From positions 1-42,892 of the forward strand of contig DUVY01000027.1 in assembly GCA_012840805.1 (NCBI GenBank): a stretch of DNA of 42,892 nucleotides. Reading direction: 5' to 3'. Shown here piece after piece: positions 1 through 8,192 of the stretch. The notes under the pieces are model-generated. The model did no database searches, had not been told where the DNA came from, and worked only from the letters and a program-made list of their open reading frames with translations. Source of the DNA: Clostridiales bacterium (GTDB lineage: Bacteria > Bacillota > Clostridia > Christensenellales > DUVY01). How positions within the stretch are numbered: the first letter of the stretch is position 1; each line of letters begins with the position of its first letter. Made by a program: the position numbers and the translations under genes.

Positions 1-48
1 ATATCCTTAATAGGCGGCGGCGAATCTATGATTGGAAGACGAATCTAA
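1..48 (+). CDS. C-terminal tail of an upstream gene (partial, unidentified)
   Basis: Frame 1 is open from the first base to a TAA stop at 46-48. It gives 15 residues ending in GESMIGRRI. It lies 33 bases before the arabinofuranosidase start on the same strand and could be the end of the preceding gene of an arabinose-related operon. Fifteen codons are too few to name a family, and the open frame could be chance. Confidence 0.3.
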   Translation: MSLIGGGESMIGRRI

Positions 49-81
49 AAGATAAATCACAAAAAAGCAGGAGGCTAAATT

Positions 82-1569
82 ATGAAAAAAGCAAAAATTT
101 TTGCCGATAAAAACATGCAAATCGGCAAGGTAGAATCAAAAATGTTTGGCTCTTTTATTGAGCATTTGGGAAGAGCGGTCTATGAGGGCATTTACGAGCC
201 AGGTCATCCCGCCGCCGATGAAAACGGATTTAGAAAAGATGTAATCTCTCTTATAAACGAGTTAGGCGTGCCTATTGTAAGGTATCCCGGTGGCAATTTT
301 GTCAGCGGTTATAATTGGCTTGACGGTATCGGCAAAAAAGAAAACAGACCTACGCGTCTTGATTACGCGTGGAGAACAATTGAAACCAACCAATTTGGCA
401 CGGACGAGTTTATGAAATGGTGCGAAGAAGCTAACGTAGAGCCTATGATGGCGGTTAATATGGGCACCGGCGCGCCTCAAGACGCGGGTTATTTGGTAGA
501 ATATTGCAACCATCCTTCAGGCACTTATTACAGCGAGCTTAGAAAAGCCAATGGTAGCGAAAAACCTTACAAGGTCAAATATTGGTGTCTAGGAAACGAA
601 ATGGACGGACCATGGCAGATATGCCATTTGGAGGCGATAGACTATTCAAAAAAGGCTTTAGAAACGGCAAAAATAATAAGATGGGTTGATAACCGCGTAA
701 AACTAATCGCGTGCGGTAGCTCGAGCGCGGAGCTTCCGAGTTATCCCGATTGGGACAGAATTATTTTGGAAAACCTTTATGACTATGTTGATTATCTGTC
801 TATACATCAATATTATTGGAACGAAGGCTGCGACGAGGATTTTTACGCGAGCTATAAGCGTATGGACGAGTTTATAAAAACGGCTATCGCCACTTGCGAC
901 TTTGTCAAAGCAAAAAAGCGCTCCAATAAGACCATTTATCTTAGCTTTGACGAATGGAATGTATGGTATCTAAAGGATGTTAAGCTTGAAGATTGGACTC
1001 AAGCGCCTCATATCTTAGAAGACAAATACACGCTCCAAGACGCCATAGTCTTTGGCGGGTTGATGAACACATTGCTTAACAACTGCCATCGGATAAAAAT
1101 CGCGTGTTTGGCGCAATTAGTCAATGTTATCGCGCCTATATTTACCCAAAAAGGCGGGGCGGCAATCAGGCAGACTACTTTTTATCCTTTCAAATATGTA
1201 AGTCAATACGGCAGAGGTCAAGCCTTGATGACGATAAGCGAATGCGACGAGTTTGATTCTAAATTTGGCAAAGTCAAAGAACTAAGTCAATCCGTAATAT
1301 TTGACGAAGATGCCAATTCTTTGGCGGTATTTGTGTGCAATTATAGCCAAGACGCTATAGAAGCCGAAATAGAATTAAGGTCGTTTGGCGATCTGGAAAT
1401 TATTGAGCATGTGGTTTTAGACGGCGCGGACCTAAAAGCGATTAATGATTTTGAAAACCCCTCAAGAGTAACGCCCAAAAATGTAGATTTAGGCGCAATT
1501 AAAGACTCAAAAGCTTTTATAAACCTTTCTCCTTTGTCTTGGAATATGATAAGGGTAAAAATAAAATAA
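82..1569 (+). CDS. abfA: Alpha-L-arabinofuranosidase, glycoside hydrolase family 51
   Basis: This 495-residue protein would release terminal L-arabinofuranose from arabinan or arabinoxylan oligosaccharides in the cytoplasm. The GH51 pattern is clear: an N-terminal (beta/alpha)8 barrel with the early motif GSFIEHLGRAVYEGIYEPGH, the likely acid/base Glu173 in CLGNEMDGPW, the likely nucleophile Glu291 in LSFDEWNVWY, and a C-terminal beta domain ending in LSPLSWNMIRV. The length is normal for intracellular GH51 enzymes. There is no signal peptide, so it probably acts on imported oligosaccharides. The start is fixed by an AGGAGG ribosome-binding site at 69-74. A strong hairpin terminator follows, so the gene ends its transcription unit. 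No arabinose catabolic genes are visible nearby, as the window begins here. Confidence 0.95.
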   Translation: MKKAKIFADKNMQIGKVESKMFGSFIEHLGRAVYEGIYEPGHPAADENGFRKDVISLINELGVPIVRYPGGNFVSGYNWLDGIGKKENRPTRLDYAWRTIETNQFGTDEFMKWCEEANVEPMMAVNMGTGAPQDAGYLVEYCNHPSGTYYSELRKANGSEKPYKVKYWCLGNEMDGPWQICHLEAIDYSKKALETAKIIRWVDNRVKLIACGSSSAELPSYPDWDRIILENLYDYVDYLSIHQYYWNEGCDEDFYASYKRMDEFIKTAIATCDFVKAKKRSNKTIYLSFDEWNVWYLKDVKLEDWTQAPHILEDKYTLQDAIVFGGLMNTLLNNCHRIKIACLAQLVNVIAPIFTQKGGAAIRQTTFYPFKYVSQYGRGQALMTISECDEFDSKFGKVKELSQSVIFDEDANSLAVFVCNYSQDAIEAEIELRSFGDLEIIEHVVLDGADLKAINDFENPSRVTPKNVDLGAIKDSKAFINLSPLSWNMIRVKIK

Positions 1570-1584
1570 TCCAAGACAGCAAAG

Positions 1585-1625
1585 CTAGGCGCTGACTATC
1601 CAAAAATCAGCGCCTAGTTTGTTAT
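1585..1625 (+). terminator. Intrinsic terminator after abfA
   Basis: A perfect 11-bp inverted repeat (CTAGGCGCTGA at 1585-1595, TCAGCGCCTAG at 1607-1617) with an 11-base loop is followed by TTTGTTAT and further T-rich sequence. It lies 15 bases after the abfA stop. Confidence 0.85.
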
Positions 1626-1736
1626 ATATTTTTATATTATTAATACCGCAAAAATACTGATTTTCCGATTTAAGATTACAAAAAGTTACCACGCTAATTA
1701 CGCCCAAATCAGCCTCAAAAAAGTTTATTTTGAACG

Positions 1737-1762
1737 CCTCTTGCATAAACTATTGCAAGAGG
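1737..1762 (+). promoter_or_regulatory. Hairpin covering the ribosome-binding site of the YtxC-like gene
   Basis: CCTCTTGCA (1737-1745) and TGCAAGAGG (1754-1762) form a perfect 9-bp stem with an 8-base loop. The 3' arm contains the AAGAGG that serves as Shine-Dalgarno for the ATG at 1768, and a run of five T follows directly. The same structure could therefore act as a terminator or attenuator, or as a translational lock. The sequence does not decide between these. Confidence 0.6.
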
Positions 1763-1767
1763 TTTTT

Positions 1768-2520
1768 ATGTGGGAATTAAGTATAAGCATTGATTCAAAA
1801 AAAGCGGCTTGCATAGACAGTCTTATGCAAGACATAAGCCCCTATGTAAAAAAAGCGGGCGGCGTAATGGCGCGCGGCAAGGCGCTGTCTAGGGATTATT
1901 TGGCTTTGGCATGCGAAGATAACAAAAGCAAAATAATAACTGACGCTTTGCACGAGATTATTTCCAACATAATAATAACGGATTTCAAGCTGGAATACTT
2001 GCAAGAAAACTCCCGATTGCCCATAAACAATCAAATGAACTACAACGCGTTTATCAAGGCGTTGGTAGAGTTTGATAGGGAATTTGACCGCGAAGTAGTG
2101 ATAAGAAAACTCTTTTTCAACAAAGAACTTATGCTGGACGGTTTTTATAATTTCAGATTGAAAGAATTGAGAAGCCGCTGGCAAGAAATATGCGATTTGG
2201 CTAACAATAACTCCGCCTATCTTTCATACCATGAGACTTTTTTGGAGTTATTAAAATTTTTGGTCAATACCATTAACAGCAAACTTGACGAGGTACATAT
2301 CTTTGACGAAAATGGTAAATATGTTTTTTACGACAAACATATGAACAGAATCAAAAACCAAAAATATCATTTGGATGAAGAAATAAATACCGACACGCTG
2401 ATTCCGTCATTAATCAACCTATCGCCTAATAAAATAGTCTTTTACCATATAGACAAAATGCCGGTTGTTATAGTCAATATGATAAGCAGTATTTTTGAAA
2501 ACCGAATAGAAGTAAGATAA
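1768..2520 (+). CDS. ytxC: YtxC-like sporulation protein
   Basis: A 250-residue protein resembling the YtxC family, which is found in endospore formers and often encoded just upstream of thrS, as here. The recognisable part is the C-terminal half, with the segment LMLDGFYNFRLKELRSRW (about residues 115-132) and the closing region with KIVFYHIDKMPVVIVNMI. The molecular function of YtxC is unknown; the family is inferred to act in sporulation. I chose the ATG at 1768, which has AAGAGG five bases upstream. An upstream in-frame TTG at 1741 lies inside the hairpin and has no ribosome-binding site. There is no signal peptide or membrane segment. The gene has its own terminator and is separated from thrS by a promoter. 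Confidence 0.7.
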   Translation: MWELSISIDSKKAACIDSLMQDISPYVKKAGGVMARGKALSRDYLALACEDNKSKIITDALHEIISNIIITDFKLEYLQENSRLPINNQMNYNAFIKALVEFDREFDREVVIRKLFFNKELMLDGFYNFRLKELRSRWQEICDLANNNSAYLSYHETFLELLKFLVNTINSKLDEVHIFDENGKYVFYDKHMNRIKNQKYHLDEEINTDTLIPSLINLSPNKIVFYHIDKMPVVIVNMISSIFENRIEVR

Positions 2521-2541
2521 AAGATACATAACGACAAAATA

Positions 2542-2580
2542 AAAGCCTTTGACCAAAAAATCAAGGGCTTTTTTTGTTTT
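2542..2580 (+). terminator. Intrinsic terminator after ytxC
   Basis: AAAGCCTTTGA (2542-2552) pairs with TCAAGGGCTTT (2561-2571), an 11-bp stem with one G-T pair, followed by a T-rich tail to 2580. Confidence 0.8.
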
Positions 2581-2598
2581 TAAAAAAATGCCATAATG

Positions 2599-2627
2599 TT
2601 GACGATTGATTATTTTGGGTATATAAT
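2599..2627 (+). promoter_or_regulatory. Sigma-A promoter of thrS
   Basis: TTGACG at 2599-2604 and a consensus TATAAT at 2622-2627, separated by 17 bases. The leader to the thrS ATG is about 68 bases, too short for a T-box, so this thrS is not under the tRNA-sensing control common for synthetase genes in Firmicutes. Confidence 0.8.
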
Positions 2628-2701
2628 CAAATAATACATTTAAATTTGCCAAAAAATTTTTTAAATATAACCAAAAAATTTTAGCTTGGAGATAAAAACT
2701 T

Positions 2702-4444
2702 ATGGAATTAGAGATTTTAAGGCATAGCGCGTCGCACCTTCTGGCGCACGCGGTCAAGCGTCTTTATCCCGATGTAAAGTTAGCGATAGGACCCGCGACC
2801 AATACGGGTTTTTATTATGACTTTGATTTTTCCGCGCCTATTACGATGGCGGATTTAGAAAAAATAGAACAGGAAATGACCAAAATTTCCAAAGAAAACC
2901 TAAAGATAGAAAGATTTGAGCTGCCCAAAGAAGAAGCCATAGACTTAATGCAAGAACAGGGCCAAATCTATAAGCTTGAACTTATCAACGAATTGCCCGA
3001 AGGCGAGGCAATTTCTTTTTATAGGCAAGGGGATTTTGTTGACCTTTGCCGCGGTCCTCATGTCAATTACACTGCTAAAATCAAGCATTTTAAGCTTCTA
3101 TCTGTAACGGGCGCTTATTGGCGCGGCAGCGAAAAAAACAAGATGCTGACTCGGATATATGGAACGGCTTTCGCGACTAAGGATGAGTTATTGGCGCATC
3201 TAGAAGCGCTAGAAGAAGCTAAAAAACGCGACCATAACAAGCTAGGCAGAGAGCTTGGCATATTTATGACTGAAGAAAATATAGGGCAAGGCTTGCCGCT
3301 GTTGATGCCTAAGGGCGCTAAGATTATGCAAAAACTCATAAGATGGGTAGAAGACGAAGAAGAAAAAAGAGGCTATATGTTTACCCGCACGCCCTTTATG
3401 GCCAAGAGCAATCTTTACAAAATAAGCGGGCATTGGGACCATTACCGCGACGGGATGTTTATTATGGGCGAAGAAGGCGTTGACGACGGACTAAAGGCGT
3501 TAAGACCGATGACTTGCCCGTTCCAGTTTATGATTTACAAAAACGGCATAAAAAGTTATAGGGATTTGCCCCTAAGATACGCCGAAACCTCCACGCTATT
3601 TAGAAACGAAAGCAGCGGCGAAATGCACGGGCTTATAAGGGTGCGCCAGTTTACCTTGAGCGACGGTCATATCATTTGCGCGCCCGAGCAGATAAAAGAC
3701 GAGTTCAAAAACGCGCTGGAGCTGTCTTATTATTTGATGGACACTTTGGGTCTTAGAGAAGATATAACATTTAGATTTTCCAAATGGGATCCCAATAACA
3801 GCGAAAAATATATCAACGACCCTCAAAAATGGGAATCCACCCAAAAGCTGATGAAAGAAATACTAGACGATTTGGGCATTGACTATGTAGAAGCCGAAGG
3901 CGAGGCGGCTTTTTATGGACCTAAGCTAGACTTCCAGATAAAAAATGTCTATGGAAAAGAAGACACAATTATAACCATTCAGATAGACTTTTCTTTGGCA
4001 GAAAGGTTTGGAATGGAATACACCGACGCCGATGGACAAAAAAAGCATCCTATAATTTTGCACAGAAGCTCAATAGGCTGTTACGAAAGAACGCTGGCGC
4101 TGTTGATAGAAAAATACGCTGGCGCGTTTCCGACCTGGCTTGCGCCTGTTCAAGTAGTGGTAATGTCGCTTACAGATCGCACTATTGACGAGGTTGAAAA
4201 AGTATATAACGAACTCAAAAATCACGGTATCTTAGCCCAAAAAGACACAAGAGCTGAAAAAATCGGCTACAAAATCAGGGAAGCCCAAATCAACAAAATT
4301 CCTTATATGTTGATTATAGGCGACAGGGACAAAGAAGCGGGCGTTGTCAGCGTCCGAAGCCGAAAAGACGGCGATTTAGGCGCGTTTAAGCTAGACGACT
4401 TTATCAAAAAAATTAAACACGAAATAGACGCCAAATCAAGATAA
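2702..4444 (+). CDS. thrS: Threonyl-tRNA synthetase, TGS-less form
   Basis: Charges tRNA-Thr with threonine in the cytoplasm. At 580 residues it is about 60 shorter than the usual bacterial enzyme. It begins with RHSASHLLAHAV, the start of the editing (N2) domain, so the N-terminal TGS domain is absent. The editing site looks intact: His8 and His12 in HSASH, Cys116 and His120 in CRGPH. The class II core is complete, with motif 2 around FRNESSGEMHGLIRVRQF, the zinc ligands expected in PMTCPFQF, LSDGHII and ILHRSSIG, and motif 3 near CYERTLALLIE. The C-terminal anticodon-binding domain runs from about residue 480. The ATG at 2702 follows TTGGAGA. No coding sequence upstream continues the frame, because the promoter and the ytxC terminator lie there, so the shortening is native. 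Confidence 0.95.
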   Translation: MELEILRHSASHLLAHAVKRLYPDVKLAIGPATNTGFYYDFDFSAPITMADLEKIEQEMTKISKENLKIERFELPKEEAIDLMQEQGQIYKLELINELPEGEAISFYRQGDFVDLCRGPHVNYTAKIKHFKLLSVTGAYWRGSEKNKMLTRIYGTAFATKDELLAHLEALEEAKKRDHNKLGRELGIFMTEENIGQGLPLLMPKGAKIMQKLIRWVEDEEEKRGYMFTRTPFMAKSNLYKISGHWDHYRDGMFIMGEEGVDDGLKALRPMTCPFQFMIYKNGIKSYRDLPLRYAETSTLFRNESSGEMHGLIRVRQFTLSDGHIICAPEQIKDEFKNALELSYYLMDTLGLREDITFRFSKWDPNNSEKYINDPQKWESTQKLMKEILDDLGIDYVEAEGEAAFYGPKLDFQIKNVYGKEDTIITIQIDFSLAERFGMEYTDADGQKKHPIILHRSSIGCYERTLALLIEKYAGAFPTWLAPVQVVVMSLTDRTIDEVEKVYNELKNHGILAQKDTRAEKIGYKIREAQINKIPYMLIIGDRDKEAGVVSVRSRKDGDLGAFKLDDFIKKIKHEIDAKSR

Positions 4445-4468
4445 AAACTCCCCTAGGGGAGTTTTTTT
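4443..4468. terminator. Bidirectional terminator between thrS and tmcAL
   Basis: A nearly perfect palindrome, with AAACTCCC and GGGAGTTT around a CTAG loop, has A-runs on the left and T-runs on the right. It can stop transcripts from both directions. It begins at the thrS stop codon and lies about 70 bases beyond the end of the convergent tmcAL. Confidence 0.85.
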
Positions 4469-4535
4469 AATTGATTATAATCTTAATGACCGCAACTTAG
4501 TAAAATTCCAATTAAAGATATCTTTTAAAGCCTTA

Positions 4536-5726
4536 TTAATAGACTATCATCCCATGCCCAAAAAACATACCTTTATTTCTTTGGCTAATTTGGCAGTATA
4601 AGTCATCAGCCAAGATATTGACATTTAGCATATTAAGAGTGTCTTGATTGTCAATCTTTCGGACATCTTTTTTGCGCGTTATATAATTTTGGGTCAAAAG
4701 GTTAAGCAAACCTTTCTTTTCTTTTTTAATGCCCAAAACATTAATATAAGGCGGGCATTTTTTGCTAGTATTCATTAACTCTTTGGTTATTTTCAACGTG
4801 GGATAAAGAAGCATTCTTTTGAGCCTAGCCAGCGTGTATCTTTTGGTCTTGACGGCGGTAGCGACATCGTCAAATGTGTGATTGGTTTGAACTTTGCTTT
4901 TTATTCGGTTTTCTATACCTTCTTTAAAGTCATAAAAAATTTTCAATTCTTTAGGGGAACTATTTATTATATTAAACAAGCATATATCGGACAAAGATTG
5001 CGTCAGCTTGTCAAAGTCATAATAATTATCTTCATACAGCTTAATTAAGTCTTTGGGCGCGGAAGTTATTTTATTCCAAGAAGAGTTTTCGACCGCAAGC
5101 CTGATAGCCGAAGCCGAATCAAACTTGCCCGTTAGCTCGGTTTCGTTATAATTGCTTCCAATGCGCTTGAGCGTGATAGGCGCGATAGCGCATTTGTGCC
5201 TGATTAAAGCCTTTATATATTCTATGGCTAAGATATTATTAGGCGAGCTTGCGAGCTTTCCAATCTCTTGCCCGTATTTTTTTTGGACAGCCATAGAGAG
5301 CGCTTTGGGATAACTTAGCCCCATATTCAAACAGTCTTTTATAGTTTTTTTTAGCTCGGGGCTTTCAGTTTTCAAGATTTGGGCGGCGTGCATAAGCTCG
5401 TCAATTTTTCCGCTTTCGCTTCCAAAACTTAACCAATTAACATTTTTTATTTGGTTAATTACTCTTACGGCGCCGTCGGCGAAGATATCCGCGCCCGCTA
5501 TCGCGAAAACGGTAGGCAGTTCCACAACCATATCCGCGCCGTATCTCAAAGCCGCCCTTGTCCGCGTATATTTATCCAAGATTGACGGCTCGCCCCTTTG
5601 CACAAAGTTGCCGCTCATAACGCATACAAGCCCGTCGCACTTAGTGACTTGTTTTGTGTAACGGATATGTTCTATATGCCCGTTGTGCATAGGGTTATAT
5701 TCGCAGATAATCGCCGCTAATTTCAT
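4536..5726 (-). CDS. tmcAL: tRNA(Met) cytidine acetate ligase TmcAL (YlbM)
   Basis: A 396-residue nucleotidyltransferase-family protein matching TmcAL (B. subtilis YlbM), which uses acetate and ATP to make N4-acetylcytidine at the wobble position of elongator tRNA-Met. The N-terminus MKLAAIICEYNPMHNGH holds the HIGH-like nucleotide-binding motif HNGH (residues 14-17). It is followed by VMSGNFVQRGEPSILDK and the conserved VVELPTVFAIAGADIFADGAV. The C-terminal tRNA-binding part contains LARLKRMLLYPTL. The length matches the family. Start at the ATG with a weak AGGG upstream. The gene is divergent from pta and convergent with thrS. Use of acetate as substrate next to the acetate-forming pta-ackA pair may be coincidental. 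Confidence 0.9.
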   Translation of the reverse strand: MKLAAIICEYNPMHNGHIEHIRYTKQVTKCDGLVCVMSGNFVQRGEPSILDKYTRTRAALRYGADMVVELPTVFAIAGADIFADGAVRVINQIKNVNWLSFGSESGKIDELMHAAQILKTESPELKKTIKDCLNMGLSYPKALSMAVQKKYGQEIGKLASSPNNILAIEYIKALIRHKCAIAPITLKRIGSNYNETELTGKFDSASAIRLAVENSSWNKITSAPKDLIKLYEDNYYDFDKLTQSLSDICLFNIINSSPKELKIFYDFKEGIENRIKSKVQTNHTFDDVATAVKTKRYTLARLKRMLLYPTLKITKELMNTSKKCPPYINVLGIKKEKKGLLNLLTQNYITRKKDVRKIDNQDTLNMLNVNILADDLYCQISQRNKGMFFGHGMIVY

Positions 5727-5770
5727 TGTTTAAAGCCCTGGAAAATTTTTAAAAACGCTTGCTTTCGCAA

Positions 5771-5798
5771 ATGATAAACACATGCCCCAAAATTACAA
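5771..5798 (-). promoter_or_regulatory. Possible promoter of tmcAL
   Basis: On the minus strand TTGTAA (5793-5798) and TATCAT (5771-5776) are 16 bases apart, about 45 bases upstream of the tmcAL start. The boxes are imperfect. Confidence 0.3.
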
Positions 5799-5834
5799 AC
5801 TCCCTTTTATACGCCCTCAAACAAGATTTTTTGG

Positions 5835-5863
5835 TTTACAGAAAAGGGTGGGAGGGGTATAAT
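5835..5863 (+). promoter_or_regulatory. Sigma-A promoter of pta-ackA
   Basis: TTTACA at 5835-5840 and TATAAT at 5858-5863 with a G-rich 17-base spacer. The leader to the pta ATG is about 32 bases. Confidence 0.75.
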
Positions 5864-5901
5864 ATATACGGCAAAAAATATTATATCATTGGAGCGTGTA
5901 A

Positions 5902-6888
5902 ATGTCTATACTGTTAGAAGAAATTCGCGACAAAGCTAGGGCCGCGGACAAAAAAATTATGTTAGCCGAAGGCGAAGAGCCGCGAATAATAGAAGCGGCC
6001 AAAACAATAGTCAAGGAAAAAGTCGCCCGAATCGCTTTAGTAGGCAATCCCCAAACTATCCAACAAATCGGCGGTAACCTAGAAGGAATAGAAATAATCA
6101 ATCCTGTTACCGATAAAAATCGTGAACGATATATAGATTTATTGTATCAAGCCCGAAAATCCAAAGGACTTACTTATGAGCAAGCGCAAGAGTTAGCCCT
6201 AGACCCGCTTTATTATTCGGTATTAGCGGTAAAGGCGGACGACGCTGACGGAATGGTCGCGGGCGCGGTTCATCCCACAGGCGATACATTAAGACCCGCG
6301 CTACAAATTATAAAAGCAGCCCCCGGAATTAAGACAGTTTCAAGCTTTTTTCTAATGATAATTGAAGGCAGCAAATACGGCTATAACGGGGCTTTTTTAT
6401 TTGCCGATTGCGGCCTTAACCCAAACCCCAACGCCGATCAATTAGCGGAAATAGCCGTAACGAGCGCCAAAAGCGCGCATATTCTTACGGGAATGGATCC
6501 GCATGTGGCTATGCTTTCTTTTTCAACCAAGGGCAGCGCCCAGCACGAGCTTGTTGATAAAGTGATATCGGCGACCCAAAAAGCCAAAGAACTAGATCCT
6601 AACTTAAAAGTAGACGGCGAATTGCAAGGAGACGCCGCGCTTGTGGAAAGCGTTGCCAAACTAAAATGCCCCGACAGCGAAGTGGCGGGCAAAGCCAATG
6701 TGCTTATTTTTCCTGATCTTAACGCGGGCAATATCGCTTATAAACTTGTCCAAAGGCTTGCGGGCGCTGAGGCGATAGGACCGATTTGTCAAGGATTTAA
6801 TAAGCCCATTAACGATTTATCCCGCGGTTGCACGGCGGAAGACATAGTAAACGCTGTTGCGATAACCGCCGTTCAAGCGACTATATGA
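5902..6888 (+). CDS. pta: Phosphate acetyltransferase
   Basis: Converts acetyl-CoA and phosphate to acetyl phosphate, the first step of ATP-yielding acetate formation. At 328 residues it is the short, single-domain Pta of Firmicutes. Conserved stretches include KIMLAEGEEPRIIEAA near the N-terminus, GAVHPTGDTLRPALQII, the FFLMI and FADCGLNPNPNADQLAEIA region, MLSFSTKGSA, VDGELQGDAAL and the C-terminal FPDLNAGNIAYKLVQRLAGA. Start at the ATG preceded by TTGGAG at 5889-5894. The gene forms an operon with ackA, with a 36-base gap that contains no terminator. Confidence 0.96.
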   Translation: MSILLEEIRDKARAADKKIMLAEGEEPRIIEAAKTIVKEKVARIALVGNPQTIQQIGGNLEGIEIINPVTDKNRERYIDLLYQARKSKGLTYEQAQELALDPLYYSVLAVKADDADGMVAGAVHPTGDTLRPALQIIKAAPGIKTVSSFFLMIIEGSKYGYNGAFLFADCGLNPNPNADQLAEIAVTSAKSAHILTGMDPHVAMLSFSTKGSAQHELVDKVISATQKAKELDPNLKVDGELQGDAALVESVAKLKCPDSEVAGKANVLIFPDLNAGNIAYKLVQRLAGAEAIGPICQGFNKPINDLSRGCTAEDIVNAVAITAVQATI

Positions 6889-6924
6889 TAAATATTTAGC
6901 TAAAAAAAGAGTGGAGAATCAAGA

Positions 6925-8130
6925 ATGAATATTTTGGTAGTAAACGCTGGCAGTAGTTCGTTAAAATATCAGCTGATTGAAATGAACACAGAAGAAGTGT
7001 TGGCAAAAGGAACATGCGAAAGAATAGGGCAATTAATTTCTCAATTAAAAGCGACAGGAAAAGACGGAAAAAGCTTTGTGGTAGAGAAACCTATACCCGA
7101 CCATAATGTCGCTGTCCAATTAATGTTGGAAGCCTTAGTTCACAAAGAATACGGCGTAGTAAAAGATATAAACCAAATTCAAGCGGTAGGACATAGAGTA
7201 GTTCACAGCGCCGAGGATTTTGACTCGTCGGTCTTGATTGACGACGAAGTTATGGAAATTTGCCGCAAAAACAGCGATTTGGCGCCTTTGCATGTGCCCG
7301 CTAACATCATAGGGATAATGGCGTGCAAAGAAGCTATGCCCAATACGCCTATGGCGGCGGTGTTTGATACGGCGTTCCATTCCACTATACCGCCCTACGC
7401 TTATACTTACGCTTTGCCATATCAAGCCTATGAAGAATGGAGAATAAGAAAATACGGCTTTCACGGCACCTCGCACAAATATGTATCCCAAGAAGCCGCC
7501 AAATATCTCAAAAAAGATGTCAAGGATTTGAAAATAATAACTTGTCATTTGGGCAACGGCTCGTCAATTACAGCCGTTCAAAACGGCAAATCAGTGGATA
7601 CTTCTATGGGCTTTACTCCCTTAGAAGGCTTAGTAATGGGCACAAGATGCGGCGATATTGACCCCGCGGTAATAGAATTTATAATGGAAAAGACCAATTG
7701 GACAATATCGCAGACAATGGACTATCTCAACAAAAAAAGCGGCGTGCTGGGCATTTCGGGCGTTAGCAGCGACTTTAGGGATTTGATAAAAGCGCTCTAC
7801 GAGGGCAACAAAAGAGCCGAGCTTGCCTTAGATGTGTTCTGTTACAGAATCAAAAAGTACATAGGCGCTTATGTGGCGGTAATGAACGGCGTTGATGTCA
7901 TAGTGTTTACAGCCGGCATAGGCGAGCATAACCCCGAGGTAAGAGAAAGAGTTCTAAAAGGGCTAGATTATTTGGGCTTAGAGTTTAACAACGAGCTTAA
8001 TTATAATGTAGTAAGAGGCAAACTAACCGATCTTAGCGGTCCTAATTCTAAGGTCAAGATTTTATTGATCCCCACCAATGAAGAATTGGTTATTGCCCGC
8101 GAAACCCAAGCGCTAATAAAAAATAATTGA
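6925..8130 (+). CDS. ackA: Acetate kinase
   Basis: Transfers phosphate from acetyl phosphate to ADP, giving acetate and ATP. The 401-residue ASKHA-fold protein has all signature elements: NAGSSSLKYQL at the N-terminus, FDTAFH, YGFHGTSHKYVS with the catalytic His, CHLGNGSSITAV, DTSMGFTPLEGLVMGTRCGD, and FTAGIGEHNPEVRERV near the C-terminus. TGGAGA lies eight bases before the ATG. It is second in the pta-ackA operon. Its TGA stop is embedded in the -35 box of the next promoter. Confidence 0.97.
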   Translation: MNILVVNAGSSSLKYQLIEMNTEEVLAKGTCERIGQLISQLKATGKDGKSFVVEKPIPDHNVAVQLMLEALVHKEYGVVKDINQIQAVGHRVVHSAEDFDSSVLIDDEVMEICRKNSDLAPLHVPANIIGIMACKEAMPNTPMAAVFDTAFHSTIPPYAYTYALPYQAYEEWRIRKYGFHGTSHKYVSQEAAKYLKKDVKDLKIITCHLGNGSSITAVQNGKSVDTSMGFTPLEGLVMGTRCGDIDPAVIEFIMEKTNWTISQTMDYLNKKSGVLGISGVSSDFRDLIKALYEGNKRAELALDVFCYRIKKYIGAYVAVMNGVDVIVFTAGIGEHNPEVRERVLKGLDYLGLEFNNELNYNVVRGKLTDLSGPNSKVKILLIPTNEELVIARETQALIKNN

Positions 8131-8155
8131 CTTTTTGGGTATCATTTAATATAAT
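8127..8155 (+). promoter_or_regulatory. Sigma-A promoter of yceD-rpmF
   Basis: TTGACT at 8127-8132 contains the ackA stop codon (TGA 8128-8130). TATAAT follows at 8150-8155 after 17 bases. It would make yceD-rpmF independent of pta-ackA transcription. Confidence 0.75.
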
Positions 8156-8157
8156 AT

Positions 8158-8178
8158 GCTAGCGTCGCTTGCGCTAGC
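8158..8178 (+). promoter_or_regulatory. Hairpin in the yceD leader
   Basis: GCTAGCG (8158-8164) and CGCTAGC (8172-8178) form a 7-bp GC-rich stem with a 7-base loop, just downstream of the -10 box and just upstream of the ribosome-binding site GAGGT. No T-run follows, so it is not a terminator. It may be a leader structure or an operator. Confidence 0.45.
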
Positions 8179-8192
8179 GCGCGAGGTAAACA

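Noticed and set aside
2628-2701. T-box leader before thrS
   Set aside because: The promoter lies about 70 bases before the ATG, and no T-box sequence or specifier stem is visible.
7135-7548. Long open frame on the opposite strand within ackA, with similar ones in thrS, smc, ffh, ftsA and htpG
   Set aside because: They lie opposite strongly conserved genes, lack ribosome-binding sites and show no recognisable domains; they follow from the codon bias of the real genes.
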